Origin: an uncultured Anaerolineae bacterium
Lineage (GTDB): Bacteria; Chloroflexota; Anaerolineae; Anaerolineales; Villigracilaceae
Direction: 5' to 3'
Length of the DNA: 36,126 bases
Assembly: GCA_903854805.1 (NCBI GenBank)
Contig: CAINXK010000050.1
Span: 1-36,126, forward strand
The notes under the pieces were generated by a model that had not been told where the DNA came from, searched no databases, and worked only from the letters and a program-made list of their open reading frames with translations. This document shows, piece after piece, positions 1 to 8,101 of the stretch. The translations under genes and the position numbers were made by a program. Within the stretch, counting starts at the first letter, position 1, and each line of letters begins with the position of its first letter.

Positions 1-33
1 CTTGTGCATGATATGATCGAGGAATTAACTTGA
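1..33 (+). CDS. Possible 3' end of an upstream gene (partial)
   Basis: Frame 1 from the first base reads ten sense codons (LVHDMIEELT) and then TGA at 31-33. This could be the tail of a gene lying outside the window on the same strand as the methyltransferase gene that follows. Ten codons cannot identify a family, and an open stretch this short is easily expected by chance. Confidence 0.25.
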   Translation, partial: LVHDMIEELT

Positions 34-109
34 GCATTTTTTCGCGCAAGAAACGGGTGGCTCACAAGGCAAAGGCACTCTAAAATGGTGATACGAAAGG
101 AAAACAGCC

Positions 110-979
110 ATGTCCAGCCAATCAGTGAATTACCAGCAACTCAGCGATGACTACCAGCGCATCGAAAAAGCCATTTATTATTTGGATGATAATTATCTAC
201 GCCAACCCGAGCTTAAAGAAATTGCCGAAAGCATCGGCTTGAGTGAATATCACTTTCAGCGTATATTTACCCGTTGGGCAGGTATCAGCCCCAAACGATT
301 TCTGCAGTTCATCACCAAAGAAAACGCCAAGGAGCTGCTCAAGCGCTCATCTGTGCTGGATGCCACATATTCGGTCGGATTATCCAGCCCTAGTCGCCTG
401 CACGATCTCTTCATCAACACGGAAGCCGTTACTCCCGGTGAGTACAAAACATTCGGCGCAGGTCTGTTGGTGCGCTACGGTTTCCACCCAACCCCTTTTG
501 GCGAAGCATTGATCGGGATCACCGAAAGAGGAATTTGCCATCTTTCTTTCGTACAAACCAACCATGAAACTGCTCTATTGAATTTGAAAACGAATTGGAG
601 CCAGGCAGAGATTTTGGAAGACAACCCGGCTACAGGCGCATTCATTGCACCCATCTTCTCTCTTGGAAACAATCCTACTCCGATCTCTTTGTTCCTGACC
701 GGCACAAACTTTCAACTAAAAGTATGGGAAGCCCTGCTCAGGATTCCCAAGGGCAGCCTGACGACTTACGAGAAAATCGCTGAGCAAATCGGCCAACCCG
801 GCGCTCTTCGCGCAGTTGGGACTGCGGTTGGGCACAACCCAATTGCGTATATCATTCCATGCCATCGGGTAATTCGCAAAATAGGCGAATTTGGTAATTA
901 CCGCTGGGGAGCAATCCGCAAAAAAGCCTTGATTGGCTGGGAAACAGCCACGAGCATCATGCCTGCCAACTCAGGCTAA
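110..979 (+). CDS. Ada-like AraC-type HTH / O6-alkylguanine-DNA methyltransferase
   Basis: This 289-residue protein joins an AraC-type helix-turn-helix region (about residues 18-115) to a C-terminal O6-alkylguanine-DNA alkyltransferase domain (about 200-280). The alkyl-acceptor motif PCHRV is present, with the acceptor cysteine at C251. In this family the cysteine takes the alkyl group from O6-alkylguanine in a single irreversible transfer, repairing the base. The N-terminal zinc-cysteine domain of E. coli Ada, which senses methylphosphotriesters, is absent: only about 17 residues precede the HTH. The protein therefore lacks Ada's classical activation switch, although it may still bind DNA. 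The start at 110 has a GAAAGGA-type ribosome site about 8 bases upstream. The next gene begins 25 bases after the stop, so the two may be co-transcribed. Confidence 0.9.
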   Translation: MSSQSVNYQQLSDDYQRIEKAIYYLDDNYLRQPELKEIAESIGLSEYHFQRIFTRWAGISPKRFLQFITKENAKELLKRSSVLDATYSVGLSSPSRLHDLFINTEAVTPGEYKTFGAGLLVRYGFHPTPFGEALIGITERGICHLSFVQTNHETALLNLKTNWSQAEILEDNPATGAFIAPIFSLGNNPTPISLFLTGTNFQLKVWEALLRIPKGSLTTYEKIAEQIGQPGALRAVGTAVGHNPIAYIIPCHRVIRKIGEFGNYRWGAIRKKALIGWETATSIMPANSG

Positions 980-1004
980 CAGGTATAAGCCTGAAAGGAT
1001 CAAT

Positions 1005-1919
1005 TTGAAAACAAAAATCTGGGCCGCATTGCTGGCAGTTTACTTCGTCTGGGGTTCCACCTACTTAGGGATTCGCTTCGCAGTCGAAACTATTCCTCCC
1101 TTTCTCCAGGCGGGAGTACGCTTTCTAATCGCCGGAACTTTCTTATTCATCTGGCGGCGCTGGGCAGGTGACCCTGCTCCCAGCCTCAAACAATGGAAAT
1201 CCGCATTCGTGGTTGGCAGTCTGCTGCTGTTAGGTGGAAATGGTTTGATCTCGCTTTCTGAGATCAGCATTCCAAGTGGGGTCGTCGCACTGTTGGTGGC
1301 TACCATCCCAATGTTCATGGTACTTGTGGAAGCCTTACGCCCTGGTGGTGTAAAACCCACTCCCGGACAGGTGCTTGGGTTGCTGATCGGTTTCAGCGGT
1401 GTAGCGCTCTTGATTGGCCCGGCAGAATTTGGTGGCGTGCGCGAATTCAGCCTGCTGAGCGGCGGGATTTGCCTTTTAGCTGCATTCTTATGGTCGCTGG
1501 GCTCCATCTATAACCGGAGCGCCGATCTGCCGAAATCGACACTGCTGTTCACCGGCATGGAGATGTTGATGGGCAGCTTGGGATTGATCATCGTCAGCGC
1601 CATGCGAGGCGAAATGGCTCATTTCCAGATCGCGGCTATTTCGACCCGCTCCTTGCTCGGAGCGCTATATTTGATCACGGTCGGATCGCTGGTCGGCTTT
1701 ACATCTTACGCATGGCTGCTGCGCAATGCCCCGGTCTCGCTTGTTTCGACGTATGCGTATGTCAACCCGGTGGTGGCTGTTTTGCTGGGGAGTTTATTCG
1801 CCCATGAGAAGCTGTCTCCGCGTCTTTTGATCGCATCCCTGATCATTGTCGGCTCGGTTGCGATCGTAAGCCTGGCAAAAAAACCAATTCCACAAATGAC
1901 ATCAAAAGAATTGGGCTAA
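1005..1919 (+). CDS. EamA/DMT-family exporter, YedA-like
   Basis: This is an inner-membrane protein of about 304 residues with ten predicted hydrophobic segments arranged as two EamA repeats. The opening KTKIWAALLAVYFVWGSTYL and the following R-F-A-V-E-T-I-P-P-F are typical of YedA-like drug/metabolite transporters, which export small metabolites such as amino acids or toxic compounds; the substrate cannot be read from sequence. I place the start at the TTG at 1005 because GAAAGGA lies at 993-999, directly upstream, and because the hydrophobic segment then begins at once. An in-frame ATG at 933 would overlap the methyltransferase gene by 47 bases and add a charged, non-conserved tail. The two genes are 25 bases apart and may share a transcript. 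Confidence 0.85.
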   Translation: MKTKIWAALLAVYFVWGSTYLGIRFAVETIPPFLQAGVRFLIAGTFLFIWRRWAGDPAPSLKQWKSAFVVGSLLLLGGNGLISLSEISIPSGVVALLVATIPMFMVLVEALRPGGVKPTPGQVLGLLIGFSGVALLIGPAEFGGVREFSLLSGGICLLAAFLWSLGSIYNRSADLPKSTLLFTGMEMLMGSLGLIIVSAMRGEMAHFQIAAISTRSLLGALYLITVGSLVGFTSYAWLLRNAPVSLVSTYAYVNPVVAVLLGSLFAHEKLSPRLLIASLIIVGSVAIVSLAKKPIPQMTSKELG

Positions 1920-1991
1920 AGCGCAAGGTCAAGCGACGGGCGGCAAGCTTGAATCGCGAAATTCGCTACCCCAAACAAACTCCATACGTTT

Positions 1992-1997
1992 TATAAT
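1992..1997 (+). promoter_or_regulatory. Probable -10 element (TATAAT) of a leaderless glnE-like transcript
   Basis: A perfect TATAAT ends 7 bases before the ATG at 2005, and no Shine-Dalgarno-like purine run lies between. Transcription starting the usual 6-8 bases downstream of the -10 would begin at or next to the start codon, giving a leaderless mRNA. No convincing -35 hexamer is visible at 1969-1974. Confidence 0.5.
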
Positions 1998-2004
1998 CTT
2001 TGGC

Positions 2005-5000
2005 ATGGACGCATCCTTCCCCGCTGATAGTCTACTTGATGGCCAGCTTTCTGAGTCTTCGACACAGGTACTGCTAAGTTCGCTCGGCTTTCGCGATTGG
2101 AAAGCCGCATTGCGCCATTTACAGCACATTGCAGCGCAAGGCGAAATGGTTCGGACCTTGTTAAAAACCTGGCTGCCGTATTTGCTAATGACCCTTTCGG
2201 CCTGTGCCGATCCGGACCAGGCTCTGATCAATCTAGAGCGGTTTTCAAGCGATGAGCATGTCAATGAAGTCTTTCAAGAACTTGGAAAAAACCCGCGAAC
2301 CCTTGAAATACTGGTCACCATATTCGCAGGCAGTCAGTTTTTAACAGAGATCCTGCTGCGAGAACCGCGCCGGTTAGAGATGTTAACCGACCGAAAGCGC
2401 CTGGCGCGCCAAAAAAGCGCAGATGAGTTCCAACATGAAGCTTCCGATGCAATCAAAACCCTGGCACCCGCAGAACAACTCAATGCCTTGCGGCGTTACC
2501 AGAAAGGAGAGCTGCTTCGCATTGGGGCAAGTGACCTGCTCAGCCTATATGACCTACCAGCCGTTACAGGGCAGCTTTCCTATCTGGCCGATGGACTGGC
2601 GCGCACTTGCCTGGAATACGCAAGCACGCAAAGTGGCCTTGATCCCGAAGGATTTGTAATCTTAGGTATGGGCAAACTTGGGGGCGGAGAACTAAATTAC
2701 AGCTCAGATATCGACCTGCTTTTCCTGTGTGCCGAAAATGGCAAAAATTATTTACGCCTGGGCCAGATACTGATCGAGGCTCTCGCCAATATGGGCGCAG
2801 AAGGCTTTCTTTATCGGGTGGACATGCGCTTGCGGCCGTGGGGACGCGATGGCGCACTGGTCAGCAGCATCCCGAGCTATCTCAATTACTTACATAAACA
2901 TGCCAATCTATGGGAAAAGCAAGCCTTACTCAAAGCCCGCCCAATTGCAGGCGATATTGCCCTGGGAGATGAATTTATCAAGCAGATCGAACCATTCATC
3001 TATGGCGAGAACCCGGAAACTCTGCGACTAAGTGTACATGCGATGAAACAACGCACAGAGGAAATCCTGCGCTCCAAAGGCCGGGATTGGGGCGAGGTCA
3101 AGCTTGGAGAAGGCTCTATTCGGGATGTGGAGTTTGTGGTGCAGTATTTACAACTCGCTCATGGTGGTGCGAACATCAAGCTGCGCAAAAAGTCCACATT
3201 GCAAACTCTCAGGCGCTTGCTTAAATTCCAGCTTATCACTACCCTGGAAGCACGGGTTTTGACGGATGGATACATTTTCCAAAGGACGGTGGAACACTTT
3301 TTACAAATGATGCACTACCGCCAGACCTACAGCCTGCCATCCGACCCGGCTGCAATTTACTTGTTGGCTCGCCGGCTGGGATTCCCAACCCGCGAAGCTT
3401 TTCTGGAACGGTATCAACAGCACAGTCTTGCCATTCGTTCGGTTTATTCCAAGTACGTCGGAGGCATCCAGGTTCTGCCAATCCCCGAACCTGAAGCTCC
3501 ACCTTCAAATCGCGACTTTATCCGCAAGCACCTGGCTCGCATGGATTCTTCTTATGCTTCGGCCTTCTCGCCTGAAGAAATCAGCCAGCATGCCAGCCTG
3601 GCAGAAGACCTGAATGAGCAGCAGCTGGTGCACGTCGAAGCCGTCTCAAGCGGTGGCGGACGCTGGCAGGTCAGTGTGGTCGCTTATGATTACCTGGGCG
3701 AGCTTTCACTGATCTGTGGGTTGATGTTCGTTTATGGGCTGGATATTCAATCTGGCGAAATATTCACTTACGAATCGCTTGAAAGCCCATCCGTAGCGTC
3801 GCCTGAAATCCCAAAAAAACAGCACCCACGTGCGGGAAAATGGTTGGTGCCGTCCAAAATCCAGACTTTACCAGCCAGCCTGTCCCGCCATAAAATTGTG
3901 GATGTGTTTAGCGTACAGGCGGTTGGCGCTGAACCAGACTGGGAAAAATACTCTGAAGATCTTCAGAGCATGATCAAAATGCTGCACATCGGGCAGCGTC
4001 GTGAAGCGCGCAGCGAACTTGCCAGGCGAGTGGGGGCTGTCTTTGCCGAAATGGACAGCGCAGTGAGGCCACTTTACCCTATCGAAATTACCATCGATAA
4101 TAATTTATCGGAACGTTACACCGTACTGCATATCCAAACCATGGATACGGTTGGATTTTTATACGAATTCACCAATGCCTTATCGCTAACACATACCTAT
4201 ATAGCTCGCATGGTTGTCCAAACAAGCGGCAGGCGTGTGGATGATCTGTTGTATGTGACCGACGAGGCCGGAAAGAAGATCAGCGATCCTGAAAAATTGC
4301 GAGAACTACGCACAGCAGCCGTGTTGATCAAACACTTTACGCACCTGCTGCCGCGCTCCCCCAACCCGGCAACAGCCCTGCTGCACTTTCGCGAATTTTT
4401 GGCTCAGCTGTTTGAGCGCCCCAATTGGACTCAGGAATTGACATCTCTGGAAAACCCACAAGTAATGGATAATCTGGCGCGCCTGCTGGGTGTCAGTGAT
4501 TTTCTGTGGGATGATTTCATGCGCATGCAGTATGCTAATTTATTTCCCGTGATCAGTGCCACCGGTGAACTGGCTACAGCAAAAAGTCGTGCTGATCTAC
4601 AAGCCGAGCTGGCATTTGCATTAGCTCTTGTACACGTCGGGCCAGAATCGCCGCGCGAGGATGCGCCCTGGCGTATCACTTTGAATGCATTTAAAGATCG
4701 GGAAATGTTCCGGATCGATATGCGCCACATCCTTGGGCTCACTCAAGAATTTTGGGACTTTTCGGAGGAGCTGACTGACCTGACCGAAGTGGTGGTAAAC
4801 GCCGCCTTCCACCTAACCTGCGAAGATTTGCGCTCTATCCATGGGTCACCGCGCCTGCCCGATGGCCCTATCTCACAGATGGCGGTTGTGGCGTTGGGCA
4901 AATGCGGCGGTCGCGAATTGGGCTTTGCGTCTGATATTGAATTGATGTTCGTATATGCCGGCGAGGGTCGTACTGAAGGTCCGGATGTACTGGAAGCTTC

Positions 5001-5724
5001 CATCTATTACGAGAAAGTAGTCCAAAATTTTCTAAACGCCATCCGCGCCCGGCAGGAGGGCATTTTTCAAGTGGATTTACAGCTGCGCCCGTATGGAAAA
5101 GCCGGAAGCATGGCTGTTTCATTAGATTCGTTCAAGCACTATTATGCACCACAAGGACCTGCCTGGGCCTACGAACGCCAGGCGCTCGTCAAACTCCGGC
5201 CTATCGCCGGTGATGCGGAACTTGGCGATGCATTGGCCAACTTACGGGATGAATACACTTATAACGGTGCGGCATTCGATGTAACCTCCATGCGCGCCAT
5301 GCGCGAACGGCAGGTGCGTCATCTGGTCAGCGCCGGAAAATTCAACGCAAAATATAGCCCGGGTGGTTTGGTGGATATCGAGTATTTCATCCAGGGTCTA
5401 CAAATTACACACGGTGCGGCAGATACAGCCTTACGCTTGACCAATATCCGCAAAGCCATGGCTGCCCTGAATACCCGCGGAATTCTTTCAGATGAAGACT
5501 ATACCAAACTGCATAAGGCCCATACTTTCCTACGATGGTTGATTGATTCAATGCGCGTGGTCAGGGGAAATTCGAAGGATGTTACCGTACCCGTCTACGG
5601 CAGTGACGAATTCGCATTCCTGGCACGGCGCCTAAAATATGGCAACGATGTCCAAATACTACGTGATCACTTGCTGCAAGTTCAGGCGGATGTTGTCGAA
5701 ATGAACCGGCGCTTGTTAAAATAA
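2005..5724 (+). CDS. glnE: GlnE-like glutamine synthetase adenylyltransferase with internal GlnD-type ACT domains
   Basis: This 1239-residue protein has two nucleotidyltransferase units in the GlnE arrangement. The first carries GMGKLGGGELNYSSDID (about 221-237; D235 and D237 as metal ligands) and a downstream SIRDVEF helix-bundle motif. The second carries LGKCGGRELGFASDIE (about 964-979; D977 and E979, so Asp-x-Glu instead of Asp-x-Asp) and a later GGLVDIEY motif. In GlnE the N-terminal unit removes AMP from glutamine synthetase and the C-terminal unit adds it. E. coli GlnE is 946 residues; this one is about 290 longer. The extra middle part (about 550-775) resembles the tandem ACT domains of the uridylyltransferase GlnD: an ICGLMFVYGLDIQSGEIFTY stretch with a later DVFSVQ, then IDN-x-SERYTVL, D-x-VGFLYEFTNALS and DLLYVTDEAGKKI. 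I infer direct glutamine sensing inside the enzyme. No glnA or glnB lies in this window. Confidence 0.85.
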   Translation: MDASFPADSLLDGQLSESSTQVLLSSLGFRDWKAALRHLQHIAAQGEMVRTLLKTWLPYLLMTLSACADPDQALINLERFSSDEHVNEVFQELGKNPRTLEILVTIFAGSQFLTEILLREPRRLEMLTDRKRLARQKSADEFQHEASDAIKTLAPAEQLNALRRYQKGELLRIGASDLLSLYDLPAVTGQLSYLADGLARTCLEYASTQSGLDPEGFVILGMGKLGGGELNYSSDIDLLFLCAENGKNYLRLGQILIEALANMGAEGFLYRVDMRLRPWGRDGALVSSIPSYLNYLHKHANLWEKQALLKARPIAGDIALGDEFIKQIEPFIYGENPETLRLSVHAMKQRTEEILRSKGRDWGEVKLGEGSIRDVEFVVQYLQLAHGGANIKLRKKSTLQTLRRLLKFQLITTLEARVLTDGYIFQRTVEHFLQMMHYRQTYSLPSDPAAIYLLARRLGFPTREAFLERYQQHSLAIRSVYSKYVGGIQVLPIPEPEAPPSNRDFIRKHLARMDSSYASAFSPEEISQHASLAEDLNEQQLVHVEAVSSGGGRWQVSVVAYDYLGELSLICGLMFVYGLDIQSGEIFTYESLESPSVASPEIPKKQHPRAGKWLVPSKIQTLPASLSRHKIVDVFSVQAVGAEPDWEKYSEDLQSMIKMLHIGQRREARSELARRVGAVFAEMDSAVRPLYPIEITIDNNLSERYTVLHIQTMDTVGFLYEFTNALSLTHTYIARMVVQTSGRRVDDLLYVTDEAGKKISDPEKLRELRTAAVLIKHFTHLLPRSPNPATALLHFREFLAQLFERPNWTQELTSLENPQVMDNLARLLGVSDFLWDDFMRMQYANLFPVISATGELATAKSRADLQAELAFALALVHVGPESPREDAPWRITLNAFKDREMFRIDMRHILGLTQEFWDFSEELTDLTEVVVNAAFHLTCEDLRSIHGSPRLPDGPISQMAVVALGKCGGRELGFASDIELMFVYAGEGRTEGPDVLEASIYYEKVVQNFLNAIRARQEGIFQVDLQLRPYGKAGSMAVSLDSFKHYYAPQGPAWAYERQALVKLRPIAGDAELGDALANLRDEYTYNGAAFDVTSMRAMRERQVRHLVSAGKFNAKYSPGGLVDIEYFIQGLQITHGAADTALRLTNIRKAMAALNTRGILSDEDYTKLHKAHTFLRWLIDSMRVVRGNSKDVTVPVYGSDEFAFLARRLKYGNDVQILRDHLLQVQADVVEMNRRLLK

Positions 5725-5779
5725 CGCCGAGTTTGGTAGCGAATAATGCGATCATAAAAACGGTCAATGAAGTTTTTTG

Positions 5780-5827
5780 GTGGTTGTTTATGCGCAGAAT
5801 AGCACATCAACAACCACATGCTGGGCA
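5780..5827. terminator. Stem-loop in the convergent interval after the glnE-like gene
   Basis: GTGGTTGTT at 5780-5788 pairs perfectly with AACAACCAC at 5819-5827 across a 30-base loop. It lies about 55 bases past the stop of the plus-strand adenylyltransferase gene and before the end of the minus-strand yhhQ-like gene. The loop is long and there is no T run, so a terminator role is only possible. Confidence 0.3.
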
Positions 5828-5900
5828 AACCAGATACAAGTACCGTTAGTGAGCAAACCCTATCCTGCTTTACCCCAGTAAAGGGTAAGGTTATTTTTGT

Positions 5901-6629
5901 TTACCGGTGGAAAGGATTGAAATTTGTCCCGCGATCGTAGTAGTCTTCGCCTTCGGTCTTTTTGAAGAAATTGACCAGTATGTAAGTAAACGGAGTCATC
6001 AGTACCTCAATGACAGTCTTGAAAAGATAATTCGTCAGCACGAGCGTGAGGTATAGGCTCCAGGGAAAAACGCCAAAAAGGGAGGCCAGCCCCACAAAAA
6101 CCAGCGAATCCACCAGCTCCCCCACCAAGGTACTGCCAATTGTTCGCATCCACAGATATTTTCCGTTGGTCAGGATTTTCATTTTGGCCAAAATGAACGA
6201 ATTCGAGAATTCACCACTCCAGTAACCCGCCAACGAACCCAGAACAATTCCACCCGTCGACATTCCACCCAGGATGGCCAGATAAGCCGCATCGCCAGCA
6301 TATTGCTGCCAGGTTGCTTCACCTGGCAGCAAGTTTATAAACCAGAAAAAAAGTGAAGCCAAACCCAGACAGAAAAAACCCGTCCAGATCACCCGGCGTG
6401 AGCGTTTATAGCCATATACTTCGGTCAGGATATCGCCAAAGATATAACTAACCGGAAAAAGAACAGTACCCCCATCGAAAGCCAGCGGAATTCCCCAAAA
6501 ACTTATCTTCAAATCCACTATTTTGGCAGAGGATGCCACATTACTCACCACCAGGACAGTCACAAAAACTGCCATGATGAGATCAAAATAACGAAATTGG
6601 CGGTCAGGTTTGGTCTGTATAGTTTGCAT
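5901..6629 (-). CDS. yhhQ: YhhQ/DUF165-family queuosine precursor transporter
   Basis: This is a 242-residue integral membrane protein with about six hydrophobic segments. It carries the YhhQ/VUT-family signature FPVSYIFGDILTEVYGYKRS, in which the conserved Asp, Glu and Tyr sit next to a basic loop. YhhQ proteins import queuosine precursors such as preQ0 and preQ1 for tRNA wobble modification. The ATG at 6629 is 18 bases after the stop of the tRNA sulfurtransferase gene, so it is probably the last gene of a three-gene minus-strand operon devoted to tRNA modification. No preQ1 riboswitch fits in the 18-base gap. The Shine-Dalgarno is weak, which is compatible with coupling to the upstream gene. 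Confidence 0.87.
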   Translation of the reverse strand: MQTIQTKPDRQFRYFDLIMAVFVTVLVVSNVASSAKIVDLKISFWGIPLAFDGGTVLFPVSYIFGDILTEVYGYKRSRRVIWTGFFCLGLASLFFWFINLLPGEATWQQYAGDAAYLAILGGMSTGGIVLGSLAGYWSGEFSNSFILAKMKILTNGKYLWMRTIGSTLVGELVDSLVFVGLASLFGVFPWSLYLTLVLTNYLFKTVIEVLMTPFTYILVNFFKKTEGEDYYDRGTNFNPFHR

Positions 6630-6647
6630 TGTGTCTGATTCTTTGGG

Positions 6648-7601
6648 CTAGCCCGCGTTAGTCGCGTTCAGGTCTACACCCGCTGCTTTTTCCATCAGGC
6701 GGCAAAACGAACACTTACCTTCATACATGGTCGGCTGTCCACAGGTTGGGCAGTTGAACAAAGGAGGCGTGACCTTCTCAACGTCACCGGTAAAAAAGCC
6801 GGTCTCACGCGCATCCAAATAATTCAAGTAAAAGGACAATTTGGCACCAGGGCGTACATTTTCCAACTGGTTCAATAATTCCTTATAATAAATCGAGGTT
6901 GACCCAACTGAAAATGGACATTCTTCGTAAATATATTCAATTCCGCGCAGCATGGCATAGGCTGTCATTTCTTTTTCGTAAAAACGACAGAGTGGCTTTA
7001 CCTTACGTGCCAAACCGTCGTGTTCTGGTAAAACCGGCTTTTGCCGCAAAAGATATTCTTTTGACCAGGTGATGGTGTTACCAAAGAGCACAGCAGCTTC
7101 ATCATCCAGGTTATGCCCGGTCGCCAGAACATCGTAGCCGAGATCATGGGCAATCCGGTTCATCTCATGCCGTTTGGCAAGCCCGCAAACAGAACAAGGG
7201 CGGCCGTACCCCCGACTGGTGATATTGGCAAGCACGGGTATGCTCTGACCATATTCTTTTTCAATATCCACAACATGCAGCTTCAGTCCATGTTCGACTG
7301 CAAATTTTTCAGCTAGCCGGTGTGACTCATCCGAATACCCAATGCCTTCATCGATGCCAAGGCCAATGTAGAGACCATCAACCTTATACCCCAGCCGCTG
7401 AAGGATGTCCCACAAGGAGAGAGAATCTTTCCCACCTGAGACTGCCACCAGGATCTTTTCATCCGGACCAAACATCCAGTATTTTTTTATAAAACGGGCA
7501 GTTTGCTCAGGTATCCACTCGAGATAATGTTCTTTGCAAAGCGCCAATTTGTGCTGGCGCATATTAACAACCGCTTTTTGGCCACATGTTTTACACTTCA
7601 T
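6648..7601 (-). CDS. ttuA: TtuA-family tRNA 2-thiouridine sulfurtransferase
   Basis: This 317-residue PP-loop ATPase has the adenylation motif SGGKDS at 55-60. An N-terminal zinc finger (C3, C6, C22, H25) and a C-terminal one (C284, C287, C297, C300) flank the core. C136 and C139 (PCSVC) together with C228 (ECPF) match the three cysteines that hold the catalytic [4Fe-4S] cluster in TtuA/TtcA proteins. The enzyme activates a tRNA uridine with ATP and inserts sulfur delivered by a sulfur-carrier protein; TtuA of Thermus thiolates U54. The target base here is an inference. The ATG overlaps the TGA of the preceding sulfur-carrier gene (ATGA, 7601-7598), so the partner proteins are translationally coupled. 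Confidence 0.88.
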   Translation of the reverse strand: MKCKTCGQKAVVNMRQHKLALCKEHYLEWIPEQTARFIKKYWMFGPDEKILVAVSGGKDSLSLWDILQRLGYKVDGLYIGLGIDEGIGYSDESHRLAEKFAVEHGLKLHVVDIEKEYGQSIPVLANITSRGYGRPCSVCGLAKRHEMNRIAHDLGYDVLATGHNLDDEAAVLFGNTITWSKEYLLRQKPVLPEHDGLARKVKPLCRFYEKEMTAYAMLRGIEYIYEECPFSVGSTSIYYKELLNQLENVRPGAKLSFYLNYLDARETGFFTGDVEKVTPPLFNCPTCGQPTMYEGKCSFCRLMEKAAGVDLNATNAG

Positions 7602-7798
7602 TGCTTTCCTCCCGAAATAACAGCGATCAACTTGACGATATCTCCATCCTTCAAGATTTCATCATCAAGGATCATCTCTCCATCACGGGTGGCGATGACG
7701 CCTTCTGGTAGAATACCGGTTTTTCTTAACGCATCGAGCAAATTCATACCCGCTTTCACTTCATATTCCTTGCCACGCAAGATAAGTTTTACTGTCAT
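7598..7798 (-). CDS. ttuB: TtuB/ThiS-like ubiquitin-fold sulfur carrier with C-terminal GGKQ
   Basis: This 66-residue protein has the beta-grasp pattern of MoaD/ThiS/TtuB sulfur carriers: MTVKLILRGKEYEV, a helix (NLLDALRKTG), then ILDDEILKDGDIVKLIAVISGG. In this family the C-terminal glycine is adenylated and converted to a thiocarboxylate, which donates sulfur to the partner sulfurtransferase. The partner gene overlaps this one. The usual exposed Gly-Gly end is followed here by Lys-Gln before TGA, so either the tail is trimmed or activation works differently. An AGAAGGAG ribosome site precedes the ATG at 7798. The two glycine codons, GGAGGA, also form the Shine-Dalgarno of the next gene. Confidence 0.85.
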   Translation of the reverse strand: MTVKLILRGKEYEVKAGMNLLDALRKTGILPEGVIATRDGEMILDDEILKDGDIVKLIAVISGGKQ

Positions 7799-7971
7799 AA
7801 GGCTCCTTCTGAGCGGTCATTCTACCACGAGCTGTTTTGGGATCTTGGGCAGACGTGGTTTCGATTGTGCCAGTAACAGTGCTGTAATCAACTGGCGTGG
7901 TCAGGCAAAAATGAATGTCGCAATTGGCAGGATAGTTTAACAGCGCGACTATAACCTATCAGGAAAAGAGC

Positions 7972-8085
7972 ATGGATGAGATTGAGTTACCTCGTAATTA
8001 TAATGGCCACTGCACAGAGTGTGGCGCCGTCCTGACACCTGGCGCAAAATTCTGCACTAAATGCGGTCCAAAAGCAGCCGGATAA
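7972..8085 (+). CDS. Small zinc-ribbon protein, 37 residues
   Basis: The ATG at 7972 opens a 37-codon frame ending in TAA at 8083-8085. It encodes four cysteines in two CxxC knuckles (C14, C17, C28, C31; spacing CX2CX10CX2C) with the GAVLTPGAKFCTKCG pattern of zf-ribbon/double-zinc-ribbon domains. An AGGAAAAG ribosome site sits 4-11 bases upstream, and a perfect 38-bp palindrome begins 17 bases after the stop. Zinc ribbons of this kind are usually small adaptor or protein/nucleic-acid binding modules at the end of longer proteins, so a free-standing one this short is uncommon. The frame has no other recognisable domain, and its function is unknown. Confidence 0.6.
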   Translation: MDEIELPRNYNGHCTECGAVLTPGAKFCTKCGPKAAG

Positions 8086-8101
8086 TATATTTCGGCAAAT
8101 A

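Noticed and set aside
5901..6647. preQ1 riboswitch controlling yhhQ
   Set aside because: Only 18 bases separate yhhQ from the upstream ttuA gene, too few for an aptamer, and no suitable pattern precedes ttuB.
7503..7940. 145-codon plus-strand frame opposite the ttuA-ttuB junction
   Set aside because: It has no ribosome site or motif and overlaps two well-supported minus-strand genes.
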